DNA from: Candidatus Acidiferrum typicum
GTDB taxonomy: Bacteria > Acidobacteriota > Terriglobia > Acidiferrales > UBA7541
Direction: 5' to 3'
NCBI GenBank assembly: GCA_025463055.1
Contig: JAOAPV010000005.1
Span: forward strand, 1-64,000
DNA length: 64,000 nt
Shown: in pieces, positions 53,779-62,294 of the stretch
Layout: each line of letters starts with the position of its first letter
How positions within the stretch are numbered: the first letter of the stretch is position 1
Made by a program: the position numbers and the translations under genes
Notes under the pieces: model-generated
The model's database searches: none
What the model was told of the DNA's origin: nothing
What the model saw: only the letters and a program-made list of their open reading frames with translations

Positions 53779-55002
53779 TTAGCGAGCGGCTGCGGCAGCG
53801 GCAAGAGGCGTAATTTTCCCGGTTACGTTGTGCGGATCGACGACGTATTTTTTGGGCGAGCCTTGATCAAAAAACTTATAGGCGTCGAGCGCGTTCTCCA
53901 GTGAAACCACCTGAGCGTTCATAACGTCGACCAGGTGATCCAGGCGGCCCCACAGGATTGCTTCCATCAGGTCGCGGCTATATCTGAGCACCGGGCACTG
54001 TCCGCCGGTGGCGCTTGGCGATTTGATCCACGCCTTTCCGAAGTCGAGCGGATATCTCCCTTGTTTCTCCATTTCATTCCTGGCCTGGGAATCTCCTGCC
54101 GTGTAAATTCCCGGTATACCGGTTCCACCGCCAAAGCGAACGACCTCGAACAAACCGTTGATGACGGCGGACGGATCTTCTCCGGCGCCAGGGCCGTAGC
54201 CGTGCGCTTCAAATCCGACACAGTCCACACCGCAATCGACTTCGCGAACGCCCAGGATCGCTTCGATTTGGTCGGCGAGGGGAGTTGGTTTTGAAACATC
54301 GACGATTTCGTAGCCCGCTTTTTTTACGACCGCGAGGCGCTCTTTGTTCAGGTCGCCAACGATAATTGCGGATGCGCCTAACAAGCGAGCGCTGGCAGCC
54401 GCCGCACGCCCCACAGGTCCCGCTCCGGCGATATACACAGTGGACCCGGTTCTTACGCCAGCGATAACGCATCCATGATACCCAGTGGGAAGGATGTCCG
54501 AGAGGTAGGCAAGTTTCAGAATGTTTTCCATCGCCTGATCTTTATCCGGGAACTTCAAGAGCGCGAAGTCAGCCCAAGGAACCATCATGTATTCGGCCTG
54601 GCCGCCTTGCCAGCCGCCCAGGTTAAAACCGTAAGCCGCGCAAGGAAAATCCGGATTGGCATTCATGCAGATTTCGGTGTGCCGCTCGCGGCAGTTACGG
54701 CATTTTCCGCACGATACATTGAAGGGAACCGAAACAAGGTCGCCCTTCTTGATAAATTCGACGTCGCGGCCGACCTCGACCACCTCACCCGTGTTCTCGT
54801 GCCCAAGTATCATTCCCGACGGAGCCGGGAAGCGGCCTCTGTAAATGTGTTGATCGCTGCCACAAATGTTGGTGACCACCAGCTTGAGAATTACGCCGTG
54901 CTCACATTTCTTTCCCCGCGGGTCCACCAGTTTTGGATAATCAAGATTTTGGATCTCGAGCTTGCGAGGTCCTACATATGCAACTGCACGATTTCCGGCC
55001 AT
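53779..55002 (-). CDS. Zinc alcohol dehydrogenase, glutathione-independent formaldehyde-dehydrogenase type
   Basis: The product has 407 residues. The start at 55002 has AAGGAG seven bases upstream. Catalytic zinc ligands occur in NICGSDQHIYRGRF and GHENTGEVV; the structural zinc cysteines are CGKCRNC with ERHTEIC. The NAD-binding glycine motif is GAGPVGRAAAASARLLGA. Length and the NADPDFP/GFNLGGWQGGQAEY segment fit the FdhA group (glutathione-independent formaldehyde dehydrogenase/dismutase) rather than classical ADH. Convergent with the GH30 gene. Confidence 0.92.
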   Translation of the reverse strand: MAGNRAVAYVGPRKLEIQNLDYPKLVDPRGKKCEHGVILKLVVTNICGSDQHIYRGRFPAPSGMILGHENTGEVVEVGRDVEFIKKGDLVSVPFNVSCGKCRNCRERHTEICMNANPDFPCAAYGFNLGGWQGGQAEYMMVPWADFALLKFPDKDQAMENILKLAYLSDILPTGYHGCVIAGVRTGSTVYIAGAGPVGRAAAASARLLGASAIIVGDLNKERLAVVKKAGYEIVDVSKPTPLADQIEAILGVREVDCGVDCVGFEAHGYGPGAGEDPSAVINGLFEVVRFGGGTGIPGIYTAGDSQARNEMEKQGRYPLDFGKAWIKSPSATGGQCPVLRYSRDLMEAILWGRLDHLVDVMNAQVVSLENALDAYKFFDQGSPKKYVVDPHNVTGKITPLAAAAAAR

Positions 55003-55230
55003 GTCTGTCTCCTTACAGTTCCGGCCGGACGTCGACGCCGGACCGGGTTCTTTACGCTTGAAAACTCTTTCAACCGAAGTACGGATAGACAGACCTCGTC
55101 TATCGCACTCCCCACAGGAGCGCGCACTTATTGCTCCAAAGCTAGAGAGATCTGAGGGAGGCCCTAAAGTCCACTTTCTGCGAAGGTTAGCCGAGAGAGC
55201 CGTGGTGAGCACATCAAGAAAAGTTGAATA

Positions 55231-55261
55231 CTGTCAGTTTGCCGACAGGCGACTGTCAGTT
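55231..55261 (+). promoter_or_regulatory. Repeated CTGTCAGTT boxes upstream of the HNOB gene
   Basis: CTGTCAGTT occurs at 55231-55239 and 55253-55261, with the starts 22 bases apart (two helical turns), and GACAG between them can pair with the first box. They lie about 70 bases before the HNOB start. This looks like a double operator or activator site. No other feature is seen in the 55003-55328 gap. Confidence 0.4.
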
Positions 55262-55328
55262 ACGCAGTAGAATGGCGACCTGCTAATCTCGGTAGTGCAA
55301 CGATGTTCACGCACTTGGAGGCGTTGGC

Positions 55329-55861
55329 ATGCATGGCGTCGTGCTCGCAGAACTTGAGAAGTATTTCTCCACAGAATATGGCCAACGGGCGTGGACTCAA
55401 GTGACGGAGCATGCTGGTGTCGGCGGCAAAATCTACATGGCTTTCAATGAGTATCCCGACGCGGAGATCAATGGGATCGTTATGGCCGTCGCTTCCATGT
55501 CGGGTCGCACCGTTCCCGAGGTCCTTGAAGGCTTTGGTGAATTCATAGCGCCGACGCTGCTCAAAATGTCTGCTCACCTCCTTGCGCCAAGTTGGAAATC
55601 GCTCGACGTTATTGAAAATACAGAGTTAACGGTTCATACCGTGGTCCGCTCGAATAATCCCGGAGCCCACCCACCACAGCTCAGGACGAAGCGCTCTTCT
55701 CCGAACGAGGTTGTTTTGATTTACAGCAGATGTGCTCTCTAGCAATCGGGGTCGGACGGGGACTCGGGCGGCATTACGAAGAAAATCTCGCCATTCGCCA
55801 GACGCGGTGCATGCACAGGGGTGATCCGCATTGTGAAATTGTTTATAAGAAACTTGATTAG
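55329..55861 (+). pseudogene. Heme-NO-binding (HNOB) domain protein broken by a single-base frameshift
   Basis: The first 137 codons carry the HNOB fold: MHGVVLAELEKYFSTEYGQR, AWTQVTEHAGVGGKIYM, NEYPDAEINGIVMAVASMSG and LLKMSAHLLAP. They read to PNEVVLIYSR, then a stop at 55740-55742. In the next frame the sequence continues directly with MCSLAIGVGRGLGRHYEENL and CMHRGDPHCEIVYKKLD to a stop at 55859-55861, exactly the expected C-terminal end (SxRKMCALxxGxxxG...CMHRGDPxCEI). One missing base near 55728-55730 would restore a full protein of about 177 residues. A good ribosome site (GGAGG) remains. It is either a recent pseudogene or a sequencing error. Confidence 0.85.
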
Positions 55862-56008
55862 GAACCGGAAATATACGGTCCCTGAAAAACCGCTTTCGCT
55901 CGCTGCTGTATCGCATCTCGCGACTTACCAGGACTTAGCTACGTTGTCCGACGATAATGCCCGAGTAGCCGACCGCCCGGAAGTATTATTGGTCAAGGAG
56001 TAGGAGCC

Positions 56009-56569
56009 GTGACCACGCGTCAACACAAGGTTCACACTCAACTCGGCCGAGCCGCAGTCCAGATCTTTGCCGCCAATGATCGAATGAACCAAACTCTCAT
56101 CGAACATCTTGACGCTACCGCCTGGACAGCTAAACCGCCCGGCAAGGCCCGCACCATTGCCGCGATCTTCACGCACATGCACAACGTCCGCGGGAAGTGG
56201 GTCAGGCTTACAGCTCCGCACCTGAAGGTTCCGCCACAGCTCAACCGCGCGCACTGCACGCCGCAGCAGGCCCGCGCGGGATTGGCTCAGAGCGCCGCTC
56301 GCTGCGCCGAGATGCTCGCTGAAGCGCTCGGCGATGGTGGGGGCCGCATCGAGAAGTTTCGCAGAGACGGCTGGGCTCAGCCTTGGCCGGTTGGCGTGGA
56401 AATGCTGTGCTACATGCTTTCCCACGAAGCGCACCATCGCGGGCAGGTCTGTATGCTCGCGCATCAGCTCGGATTCCCGTTGCCGATCGAGGTGGCCTCC
56501 GGCCTCTGGAATTGGGAAAGGCTGTGGAGAGACTGCGGGTCACCTGCCGGCCCCGGCTACGATTCTTAA
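56009..56569 (+). CDS. DinB-like metal-binding protein
   Basis: The product has 186 residues from a GTG start (AGGAG seven bases upstream). It has the DinB four-helix bundle: AAVQIFAANDRMNQTLIEHL, THMHNVRGKWVRL (first His) and the C-terminal LSHEAHHRGQVCMLAHQLG, which provides the metal-binding histidines. DinB/YfiT-family proteins are probable thiol-S-transferases or damage-response enzymes. No bacillithiol or mycothiol genes are adjacent. Confidence 0.9.
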   Translation: MTTRQHKVHTQLGRAAVQIFAANDRMNQTLIEHLDATAWTAKPPGKARTIAAIFTHMHNVRGKWVRLTAPHLKVPPQLNRAHCTPQQARAGLAQSAARCAEMLAEALGDGGGRIEKFRRDGWAQPWPVGVEMLCYMLSHEAHHRGQVCMLAHQLGFPLPIEVASGLWNWERLWRDCGSPAGPGYDS

Positions 56570-56622
56570 AGAACCGCGCGACGCGCTAATCGGAAAAGTG
56601 AACTACGCTGTGCCCCGCTAGC

Positions 56623-56720
56623 TCACTCCTCGCGCAACAGGATCATAGGATCGATCGGTTGCTGGCGGGTTTTCAGCCGTCGTTCGTTACTGAGCGCTGG
56701 TGCTAGCGCTAAGCACAGCT
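56623..56720 (-). pseudogene. C-terminal remnant of an ADOP/MacB-type permease
   Basis: On the minus strand about 30 codons end in ERRLKTRQQPIDPMILLREE at a stop (56623-56625). This resembles the conserved end of ADOP-family ABC permeases (RAxRVDPMxALRxE). No upstream permease body is present, since the TPR gene stops just before. Only the tail survives. An intact relative starts at 63037. Confidence 0.4.
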
Positions 56721-56725
56721 CTACA

Positions 56726-56742
56726 GAGGCAATCGTTGCCTC
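56726..56742 (-). terminator. Hairpin at the 3' end of the TPR gene
   Basis: GAGGCAA (56726-56732) and TTGCCTC (56736-56742) form a perfect 7-bp stem with a 3-base loop, touching the TPR stop codon. No T-run follows. Confidence 0.4.
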
Positions 56743-57980
56743 TAATCGGGTTTTCCGCTGGTTGACGCCGAGCCGTTCAGCTTCTCCAATTTTACCAAGT
56801 GTTTCCGTACTTGATCCGAGTCTTTCGCATCTGGAGCTAACTCCAGATAAGATTCCAGCTCCGAGATCGCCATGCCGTAGTTATTTTTTCGCGTAAAGAT
56901 TTCCGCTAGCAAAAGATGCAGCTGCGGAAAATTACTGCGCAAATCGACGTGTTCCGCCTTTAGACCGCTCTTTTCTGCATCGTCCATCTTATTGAGCTTG
57001 TAATTCGCCATCGCGTTATAGAAATACGCGTCGCCGTAATTCAACGGATCGAGATCCAGAATGTAAGTAGTGCCCGCGGCGTGATTCAGCGGATCAAGAT
57101 CCAGAATGTGATCGGTAAGATTAAGGACTTCGCTCCAATTTCCTGTCTCGTAGGCCATGGACGCGAGCGACAAATATGGCGCCAGGAACCTGGCGTCGAT
57201 AGCCGTAGCTTGCGTATAGGCCTTGCGAGCCTCTTCCTTCTGGTTTTGTTTCTGTAAAACGGTGCCCAACTGAAACCAGGCTTTCGCGGAACTGGGGTAG
57301 ATCTCCACTGCTGTTTCAAACTGTTTGTATGCGTCGGCAAGTTTGCCCTTCTTCTCTGCCTGGACGCCTTTCTCGTAAGCTCTTATGGCATTCTTCGGTG
57401 TTTTGTCGGGGATGGCGCTAACCGTCATGCCTTCCACCTTTGTAACTCTGTGCACCACAATGACGCCCGCATCAATGCTGCCGCCAACCACATCGGGGTT
57501 CAGAAGGGCAATGAGGCCGGGGCGAAAACCAGCGGCCGAGGCACGTAGCTCACAATTCATCAACTCGCGTCGTGGAATTCCCATGGACGAATCTTTGCTA
57601 CTCACGGTATTTGGTGAAGTCGGGTCGCTGCTAGCATCAGGAAAAGAATTGGCCCTCGATCCCAATTGCATGCTGAAATCGCCGCCCGGAGATGCATACA
57701 CCGCTTGACGCACCTTGTTATTGCAGATCCGCTCTACCGACACATCGTGTGGAACAGCGGTGCCGTCGTGGGTTACAACGCGTCCCCGTACAAACATCAC
57801 AAGATCGCCTCTCGGCTGACTTGGCTCCCAGCTTGGCGATGACGGCGCCACAGGACGCCCCGGCGGTGTGGAAGGCGGACTCGAAGGCGGTGGGGCCGGC
57901 GGCTTCTGCGCCAGCGTAACTGGCACTAGAAGTGCCATTGCGATTGCCAGCACGACGAACTTGCGCATGATGTGGCTCAT
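56742..57980 (-). CDS. Secreted TPR protein with carboxypeptidase-regulatory-like domain
   Basis: The product has about 412 residues. The signal peptide (MRKFVVLAIAMALLVPVTLA) is followed by a Pro/Ser-rich stretch, a beta-domain (about 55-180, RGRVVTHDGTAVPHDVSV) of the carboxypeptidase-regulatory-like type, and TPR repeats (about 200-390: AIRAYEKGVQAEKKGKLADA, AWFQLGTVLQKQNQKEEARK, PYLSLASMAYETGNWSEVLN, AYFYNAMANYKLNKMDDAEK). A 15-residue in-frame duplication interrupts one TPR. The start may be 57980 or 57968. It is a periplasmic or surface assembly protein of unknown partner. Confidence 0.85.
   Translation of the reverse strand: MSHIMRKFVVLAIAMALLVPVTLAQKPPAPPPSSPPSTPPGRPVAPSSPSWEPSQPRGDLVMFVRGRVVTHDGTAVPHDVSVERICNNKVRQAVYASPGGDFSMQLGSRANSFPDASSDPTSPNTVSSKDSSMGIPRRELMNCELRASAAGFRPGLIALLNPDVVGGSIDAGVIVVHRVTKVEGMTVSAIPDKTPKNAIRAYEKGVQAEKKGKLADAYKQFETAVEIYPSSAKAWFQLGTVLQKQNQKEEARKAYTQATAIDARFLAPYLSLASMAYETGNWSEVLNLTDHILDLDPLNHAAGTTYILDLDPLNYGDAYFYNAMANYKLNKMDDAEKSGLKAEHVDLRSNFPQLHLLLAEIFTRKNNYGMAISELESYLELAPDAKDSDQVRKHLVKLEKLNGSASTSGKPD
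57039..57109 (-). repeat. 45-bp in-frame duplication in the TPR gene
   Basis: A 26-base sequence at 57039-57064 recurs at 57084-57109 with two mismatches, so the unit is 45 bases (15 codons). It duplicates ILDLDPLN within a TPR and inserts HAAGTTY between copies. The insertion breaks the normal 34-residue TPR spacing. Confidence 0.75.
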
Positions 57981-58256
57981 AGATCGATGCCTGGGCGGGA
58001 AACCTGAGAGGCCTGCTGAAATCCTAGGGCCCACGTCAGTTCAAGTCAAGGCTCCCAACTCGAATAACGCGAGAAACTTTTATCTTGCGGTGCTTTACCG
58101 CAATCGGTGACGCAAAACCCGCCGGATATATACGAAGGTTGGATAAATCATATCCTCGAGGAGTACCCCCTCCCTACCAACGCATAATTGAAGCGCCCCA
58201 TCCTCGATGCTACTTTGACGATGCGATGCGTAGTTGCGTCGTTAAAGGAGTAGGCC

Positions 58257-58424
58257 ATGAAAACTCAACAAGCGTTTACAGGTCGACCCATGTGGCAGGT
58301 CAGTCTCATGGCCTCGGTCCAGTGTTCACAGAAGAGAATAAAGCAGAGTTGGGTGCGCGTGTTTATGGCAGTGCGCCCCGCGCTGACCACAAGTGCTTTC
58401 ACCAGTCGGCCAGACGCCGCCTGA
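58257..58424 (+). CDS. Possible 55-aa small ORF before opgC
   Basis: A 55-codon frame starts MKTQQAFTGRPMWQVSLMAS after GGAG five to six bases upstream and ends 17 bases before the opgC start. It has no recognised motif and no membrane segment. The good ribosome site is its only support. Otherwise the 57981-58440 gap shows nothing. Confidence 0.25.
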   Translation: MKTQQAFTGRPMWQVSLMASVQCSQKRIKQSWVRVFMAVRPALTTSAFTSRPDAA

Positions 58425-58440
58425 TCATGGACAGTGCGAG

Positions 58441-59640
58441 ATGTCGCAAGCATTAGTGGCTTCGGTTTTGACAGAGCAGGTTCGCGGCGCGCTGCCAAAT
58501 ACGCCGCAGTTGAAAGCTCCACGTTCGCAGCGCCAGCCAGAGTTGGACGCGCTCCGTGGGCTCATGTTGCTGTTGATGACGCTGGCGCATCTGCCCACTC
58601 ATTTCCAAGTTGTCACGAACCAGCAGCTCGGATTCGTCTCCGAGGCCGAAGGCTTCGTCTTCCTGTCCGCATTTTTGACCGGTCGTATTTTTGGGCGCAT
58701 AGCGAATGAATCCGGCTTTCCCACCGTTATCAGGCGCCTTTGGACGCGTGCGCTTCGACTCTACGGTTATCACCTCGTTCTTCTTGCGATTGCATTCACA
58801 GTGGTCGCCGCAGCGGCAATACACACCCAGCGCCCTAGCTTACAAGGCCTCCTCGACTTCTACCTGGCGCATCCCCACCATGCCGTCAAGAGCGCGCTCC
58901 TGCTCGTTTACTGCCCGCCCCTGCTCGACATTCTGCCGATGTACATCATCTTTTTAGTGGCCACACCCGTTGCGTTGTATGTGGCCAGCCGCTGGAGCTG
59001 GAAGCTGGTCCTCATTCCCAGCGGCCTGATTTGGGTTCTCGCACAGTTTGGTCTAAGAGCTGCGATTCACGCGCATTTGGTCCAGTCAGCAGGGCTCCAG
59101 ATACCGTTAAACGAGATGGGTGCATTTGATTTGCTGGCGTGGCAATTCTTGTGGGCCGTTGGCCTGTGGATCGGAGCTGGCTCGCCCGCGAATGTCTTCC
59201 AAGTGCTGACATCGAAGAGGAGTGTGTTTGTAGCGTTATCTGTAGCCGCGGGGGTGTTCCTCGTCCGCCACCCACTTTTGCACCTACAGTTCAATGGGGC
59301 ACTCTGGTCGGGACTGATCGACAAATGGCATCTCGGCGGTTTGCGGCTGCTGGACTTTTCGTCTCTCGCCATTCTCTTTGCCGTCAGCAGGTCCTGGCTC
59401 GCGCGGTGGCTCACGATCTCGCCCCTTGTCTCCCTGGGCAAAGCATCCCTGGAAGTGTTCTGTGCGCATCTGCTGTTCTGCTTCGCTGCGATTTCTCTTG
59501 TAGGCCGCGGAACACATTTGCCCGCGTGGCTACAGTTGGCTTTAATCGCTGCGAGTTTGATTGGTCTCTATGCGGTGGCTAGATTATCCGTGCGCACCCC
59601 CGCTCTGCCTGGCGGTCCCACCCGATTACCAGCCCGATAA
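58441..59640 (+). CDS. opgC: OpgC-family membrane acyltransferase-like protein
   Basis: The product has 399 residues with about ten hydrophobic spans. It begins with a hydrophilic stretch, then RQPELDALRGLMLLLMTLAH, followed by GFVSEAEGFVFLSAFLTGRI, LVLIPSGLIWVLAQFGLR and the C-terminal GKASLEVFCAHLLFCFAAISL. This is the OpgC pattern (relatives of OpgC succinylate osmoregulated periplasmic glucans). No opgG/opgH genes are adjacent, so the acceptor here is unclear. The start ATG is in ...GCGAGATGTCGC. Confidence 0.85.
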   Translation: MSQALVASVLTEQVRGALPNTPQLKAPRSQRQPELDALRGLMLLLMTLAHLPTHFQVVTNQQLGFVSEAEGFVFLSAFLTGRIFGRIANESGFPTVIRRLWTRALRLYGYHLVLLAIAFTVVAAAAIHTQRPSLQGLLDFYLAHPHHAVKSALLLVYCPPLLDILPMYIIFLVATPVALYVASRWSWKLVLIPSGLIWVLAQFGLRAAIHAHLVQSAGLQIPLNEMGAFDLLAWQFLWAVGLWIGAGSPANVFQVLTSKRSVFVALSVAAGVFLVRHPLLHLQFNGALWSGLIDKWHLGGLRLLDFSSLAILFAVSRSWLARWLTISPLVSLGKASLEVFCAHLLFCFAAISLVGRGTHLPAWLQLALIAASLIGLYAVARLSVRTPALPGGPTRLPAR

Positions 59641-59874
59641 ATCGTGCAACCGAAAGAAATGAAGATGTTGTTGTTCTCAACGAACCATCCACGTCGCCGC
59701 ACAAACTCAGGAGCGTTGCTTTGACTCAAACGACTCCGCTCCGTGCCTCTAATCAAGTCCTGATTAACATCTCCTTTTACAGAACGCGCTTATCGAACAT
59801 GACTTAACCACGGGCTGGGGCAAATCAAGTTTTATTATTGCTGCCGGCTTGCCGACGACTCCCCCAGAATCGCG

Positions 59875-60366
59875 CTAATCCGAGGCTTTGCGGCGCTGCC
59901 TCTGTTTTTTCGAGATAGATCGAATGATCAGCTTGCCTCTGCCGCTCCCAGGCAACGGGCTCTTAGCCTGCGCGATGGCAGCGGCGATGAGTTCCTCAAC
60001 CTCTGGACGCGTCAGCGTCGCCACCGACTCGATCCTGATAAATCGGTTTTGGCTGCCGCTGCCGAGGAGCAACTTACGCGGATCGGGAAGCGTGGCGCCG
60101 TAATAGAACGACAGCCCAACTCCGTTCGCGCCTGCGGCAATGGAGAGGATGCAATCAGATGGTCGCTCCGTCGAGCAGTATCCGATTACGAAAAAGTTGT
60201 AGTTGTCGTAAACCAGTTCATTGGCAGTGGGCAGACGCTTGCGCAATACTTTGCGCACTGAACCGATCAAAGCTGCGTTTTTCGAGTCGAATTTCTTGAT
60301 AAAGCCCGCAAGTTGCTGCTCGCCTGAAGCGGCGGCTTGCGAAGTAATTCGCTTAGCGGTCTTCAT
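59875..60366 (-). CDS. DUF1801-domain protein
   Basis: The product has 163 residues with an N-terminal basic stretch (MKTAKRITSQAAASGEQQLA), the DUF1801 core (IKKFDSKNAALIGSVRKVLR, LVYDNYNFFVIGYCSTERPS, SFYYGATLPDPRKLLLGSGS) and a basic C-terminal tail (KKQRQRRKASD). Members are small proteins of unknown function. Start choice 60366 or 60375 is uncertain. Confidence 0.8.
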   Translation of the reverse strand: MKTAKRITSQAAASGEQQLAGFIKKFDSKNAALIGSVRKVLRKRLPTANELVYDNYNFFVIGYCSTERPSDCILSIAAGANGVGLSFYYGATLPDPRKLLLGSGSQNRFIRIESVATLTRPEVEELIAAAIAQAKSPLPGSGRGKLIIRSISKKQRQRRKASD

Positions 60367-60682
60367 GGATGGCATCCGCCTTCTTATGCCAAATGGGCGC
60401 TTAGTATAGCGCGAACGCGTTGCGTTGTTTTTCGTTCCGCGAAACTCAACTTGCCTCCAAGGGCTCTTAAGGGAGCTTGGAAAAATCAGTAAGTGGCAAT
60501 TAACTCGGGAACTTAGCGGTTTTTCTTCGGTTTTCTTCAAGAGTCGAGAGATAATCCCATCGGCTCCATTCACTCCTCAGTATATTTAACTGTGTTCGCA
60601 ATTATCTGCATTACCCGAATGCGCGGCGGGTGCACTCTCGACCATCAGGTCGCGCAACATTTTTGCATCCTTCTGTGGAGTC

Positions 60683-60690
60683 GACCAGTC
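60683..60690. promoter_or_regulatory. Palindrome GACCAGTC upstream of the TetR gene
   Basis: GAC-CA-GTC is palindromic and lies 12 bases before the TetR start. The same core with longer arms occurs as AGAC-TG-GTCT at 61333-61342 before the isochorismatase. Such matched palindromes suggest a common repressor. The 60367-60682 gap is otherwise AT-rich and empty. Confidence 0.45.
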
Positions 60691-60701
60691 TAATATGAGG
60701 T

Positions 60702-61286
60702 ATGGCGAACCATGGAACAAGAGAAGAACTCATCGAAGTTGGCCTCAAGCAGATACACTCTGCTGGCTACACGGCGACGGGGATCAACCAGATCCTGGAT
60801 CTTGCCGACGTTCCGAAGGGCTCGTTCTATCATCACTTCCCGAGCAAGGATGCCTTCGCCAAGGAGATCCTGGACCACTATAACTTTGCCGAGCAGCAAC
60901 GTTGGGAATCGTTTCTCGGAGATACTAAGGTTTCTCCACTCAAAAGGCTGAGGAAATACTTCAAGGAAATGATCGCGATCTATGGAAGGCGTGGTCGAAG
61001 CGCAGGCTGTCTCCTTGGGAACATGACCCTTGAGATCGCGGAGCATAATCCGGAACTCCGCGGTGTGCTGCGTAAGTCGTTTGACCGCTGGCAGAATGCG
61101 ATTGCGAAGACAATCCGGGAAGCGATCGAACAGCACGAATTGCCGAAGACGGCCAACGCTGACGAACTCGCCGCCGTGTTGGTAAATGCCTGGGAAGGCG
61201 CGCAGGTACGGACGAAAGTGGAGCAAAGCGACAAGCCGCTGGAGCTTTTCCTTGATGTGACCTTCAACGTCCTTTTGAAGGGCTAA
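60702..61286 (+). CDS. TetR-family transcriptional regulator
   Basis: The product has 194 residues. The N-terminal helix-turn-helix is typical: ELIEVGLKQIHSAGYTATGI, NQILDLADVPKGSFYHHFPS and KDAFAKEILDHY. The C-terminal ligand domain has GRRGRSAGCLLGNMTLEIAE (a cysteine in the spot used by NemR-like electrophile sensors) and AWEGAQVRTKVEQSDKPLEL. It is followed by an isochorismatase-like gene with a matching palindrome in its leader. Control of that gene and itself is likely. Confidence 0.92.
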   Translation: MANHGTREELIEVGLKQIHSAGYTATGINQILDLADVPKGSFYHHFPSKDAFAKEILDHYNFAEQQRWESFLGDTKVSPLKRLRKYFKEMIAIYGRRGRSAGCLLGNMTLEIAEHNPELRGVLRKSFDRWQNAIAKTIREAIEQHELPKTANADELAAVLVNAWEGAQVRTKVEQSDKPLELFLDVTFNVLLKG

Positions 61287-61332
61287 ATTCAATTCAGGTG
61301 GGCCACACGTCATTTTCTTTGTAACTATGAAC

Positions 61333-61342
61333 AGACTGGTCT
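61333..61342. promoter_or_regulatory. Palindrome AGACTGGTCT before the isochorismatase gene
   Basis: AGAC-TG-GTCT is a 10-bp palindrome with C and A flanks, about 70 bases before the isochorismatase start, and shares its core with GACCAGTC at 60683. It is a candidate operator of the TetR protein encoded between. Confidence 0.5.
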
Positions 61343-61401
61343 ACTCTAACTCGATAGGCCCTCATTTTGGCGGGCGAATTCAGAACCTAGGAGAAACTCT
61401 C

Positions 61402-62025
61402 ATGACGACATCGACTTACGATCCAAAGATAACCGCTGTATTGCTGGTAGACCCGTACAATGACTTCCTCAGCGAGGGCGGAAAGCTGTGGCCCCGCGCC
61501 AAGCCCATTGCCGAAGAGATCGGCTTACTTGACAACCTACGCGCAATCATGCGTGGCGCTCGAGAAGCTGGCCTAGGAATCTTCTTTGTACCGCACCGCA
61601 GATGGGAGCCACTCCAGTACAAAGGTTGGAAATACCCGACCCCCTATCAACAGGCCGGGTACGACGGCCAAATCTTCGCGAAAGATACGTGGGGAGGCAC
61701 CTTTCACGATGATTTCCAGCTCCAACCGGGCGATATCCTCGTCAAGGAGCATTGGGGTTCAAGTGGTTTCCCAAATACGGATTTGGACCATCTGCTAAGG
61801 CGGCATGGTTACGAGAAAATTATCGTTATCGGCATGCTGGCTAATACCTGCATCGAGGCCACGGGGCGCATCGGTATGGAACTGGGATTCCATGTGACGC
61901 TGGTTCGCGATGCAACATCCGCCTACACGCACGAGGCGATGCATGCCGCAATGAACATCGATGGCCCCACCTATGCGCATGCGATCCTGACGACTACCGA
62001 ATTGCTCGCTGCGCTCAGGCTATAA
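61402..62025 (+). CDS. Isochorismatase-family cysteine hydrolase
   Basis: The product has 207 residues. AGGAGA lies eight bases before the ATG. The family core is present: AVLLVDPYNDFLSEGGK (catalytic Asp), the Lys in ILVKEHWGSSGF and the nucleophile Cys in IVIGMLANTCIEATGRIGME. Members hydrolyse isochorismate, nicotinamide or N-carbamoyl compounds; the substrate here is unknown. A longer in-frame start at 61327 would absorb the palindrome and is not used. TetR-regulated by inference. Confidence 0.9.
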   Translation: MTTSTYDPKITAVLLVDPYNDFLSEGGKLWPRAKPIAEEIGLLDNLRAIMRGAREAGLGIFFVPHRRWEPLQYKGWKYPTPYQQAGYDGQIFAKDTWGGTFHDDFQLQPGDILVKEHWGSSGFPNTDLDHLLRRHGYEKIIVIGMLANTCIEATGRIGMELGFHVTLVRDATSAYTHEAMHAAMNIDGPTYAHAILTTTELLAALRL

Positions 62026-62294
62026 CCAGTATCTAATGAACTTCGAAACACTCGACCTGATAATGGACGCCAGACGGCCTGATTGGATGACGTTGTCGGC
62101 TCCGACCCGGGTGCCCCATCCTTGCGTGTTTGGTTCATGCAAAGGTGGGTCTTGGGTTAACTTCGAAGGTTCAAATTCTGGAGCGGTCGCTTAACATCGA
62201 ATCCACGTCCGAATCTTTCGTGGGCTCCAAGGCACCGCTTAGGCTGGCTTCTTCTTCGCGTAAAGACTGCGATATACTCAGCCTCCAAAAAATA

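Noticed and set aside
58085-58456. 123-codon frame before opgC
   Set aside because: Composition is irregular, there is no ribosome site, and it runs into opgC in another frame.
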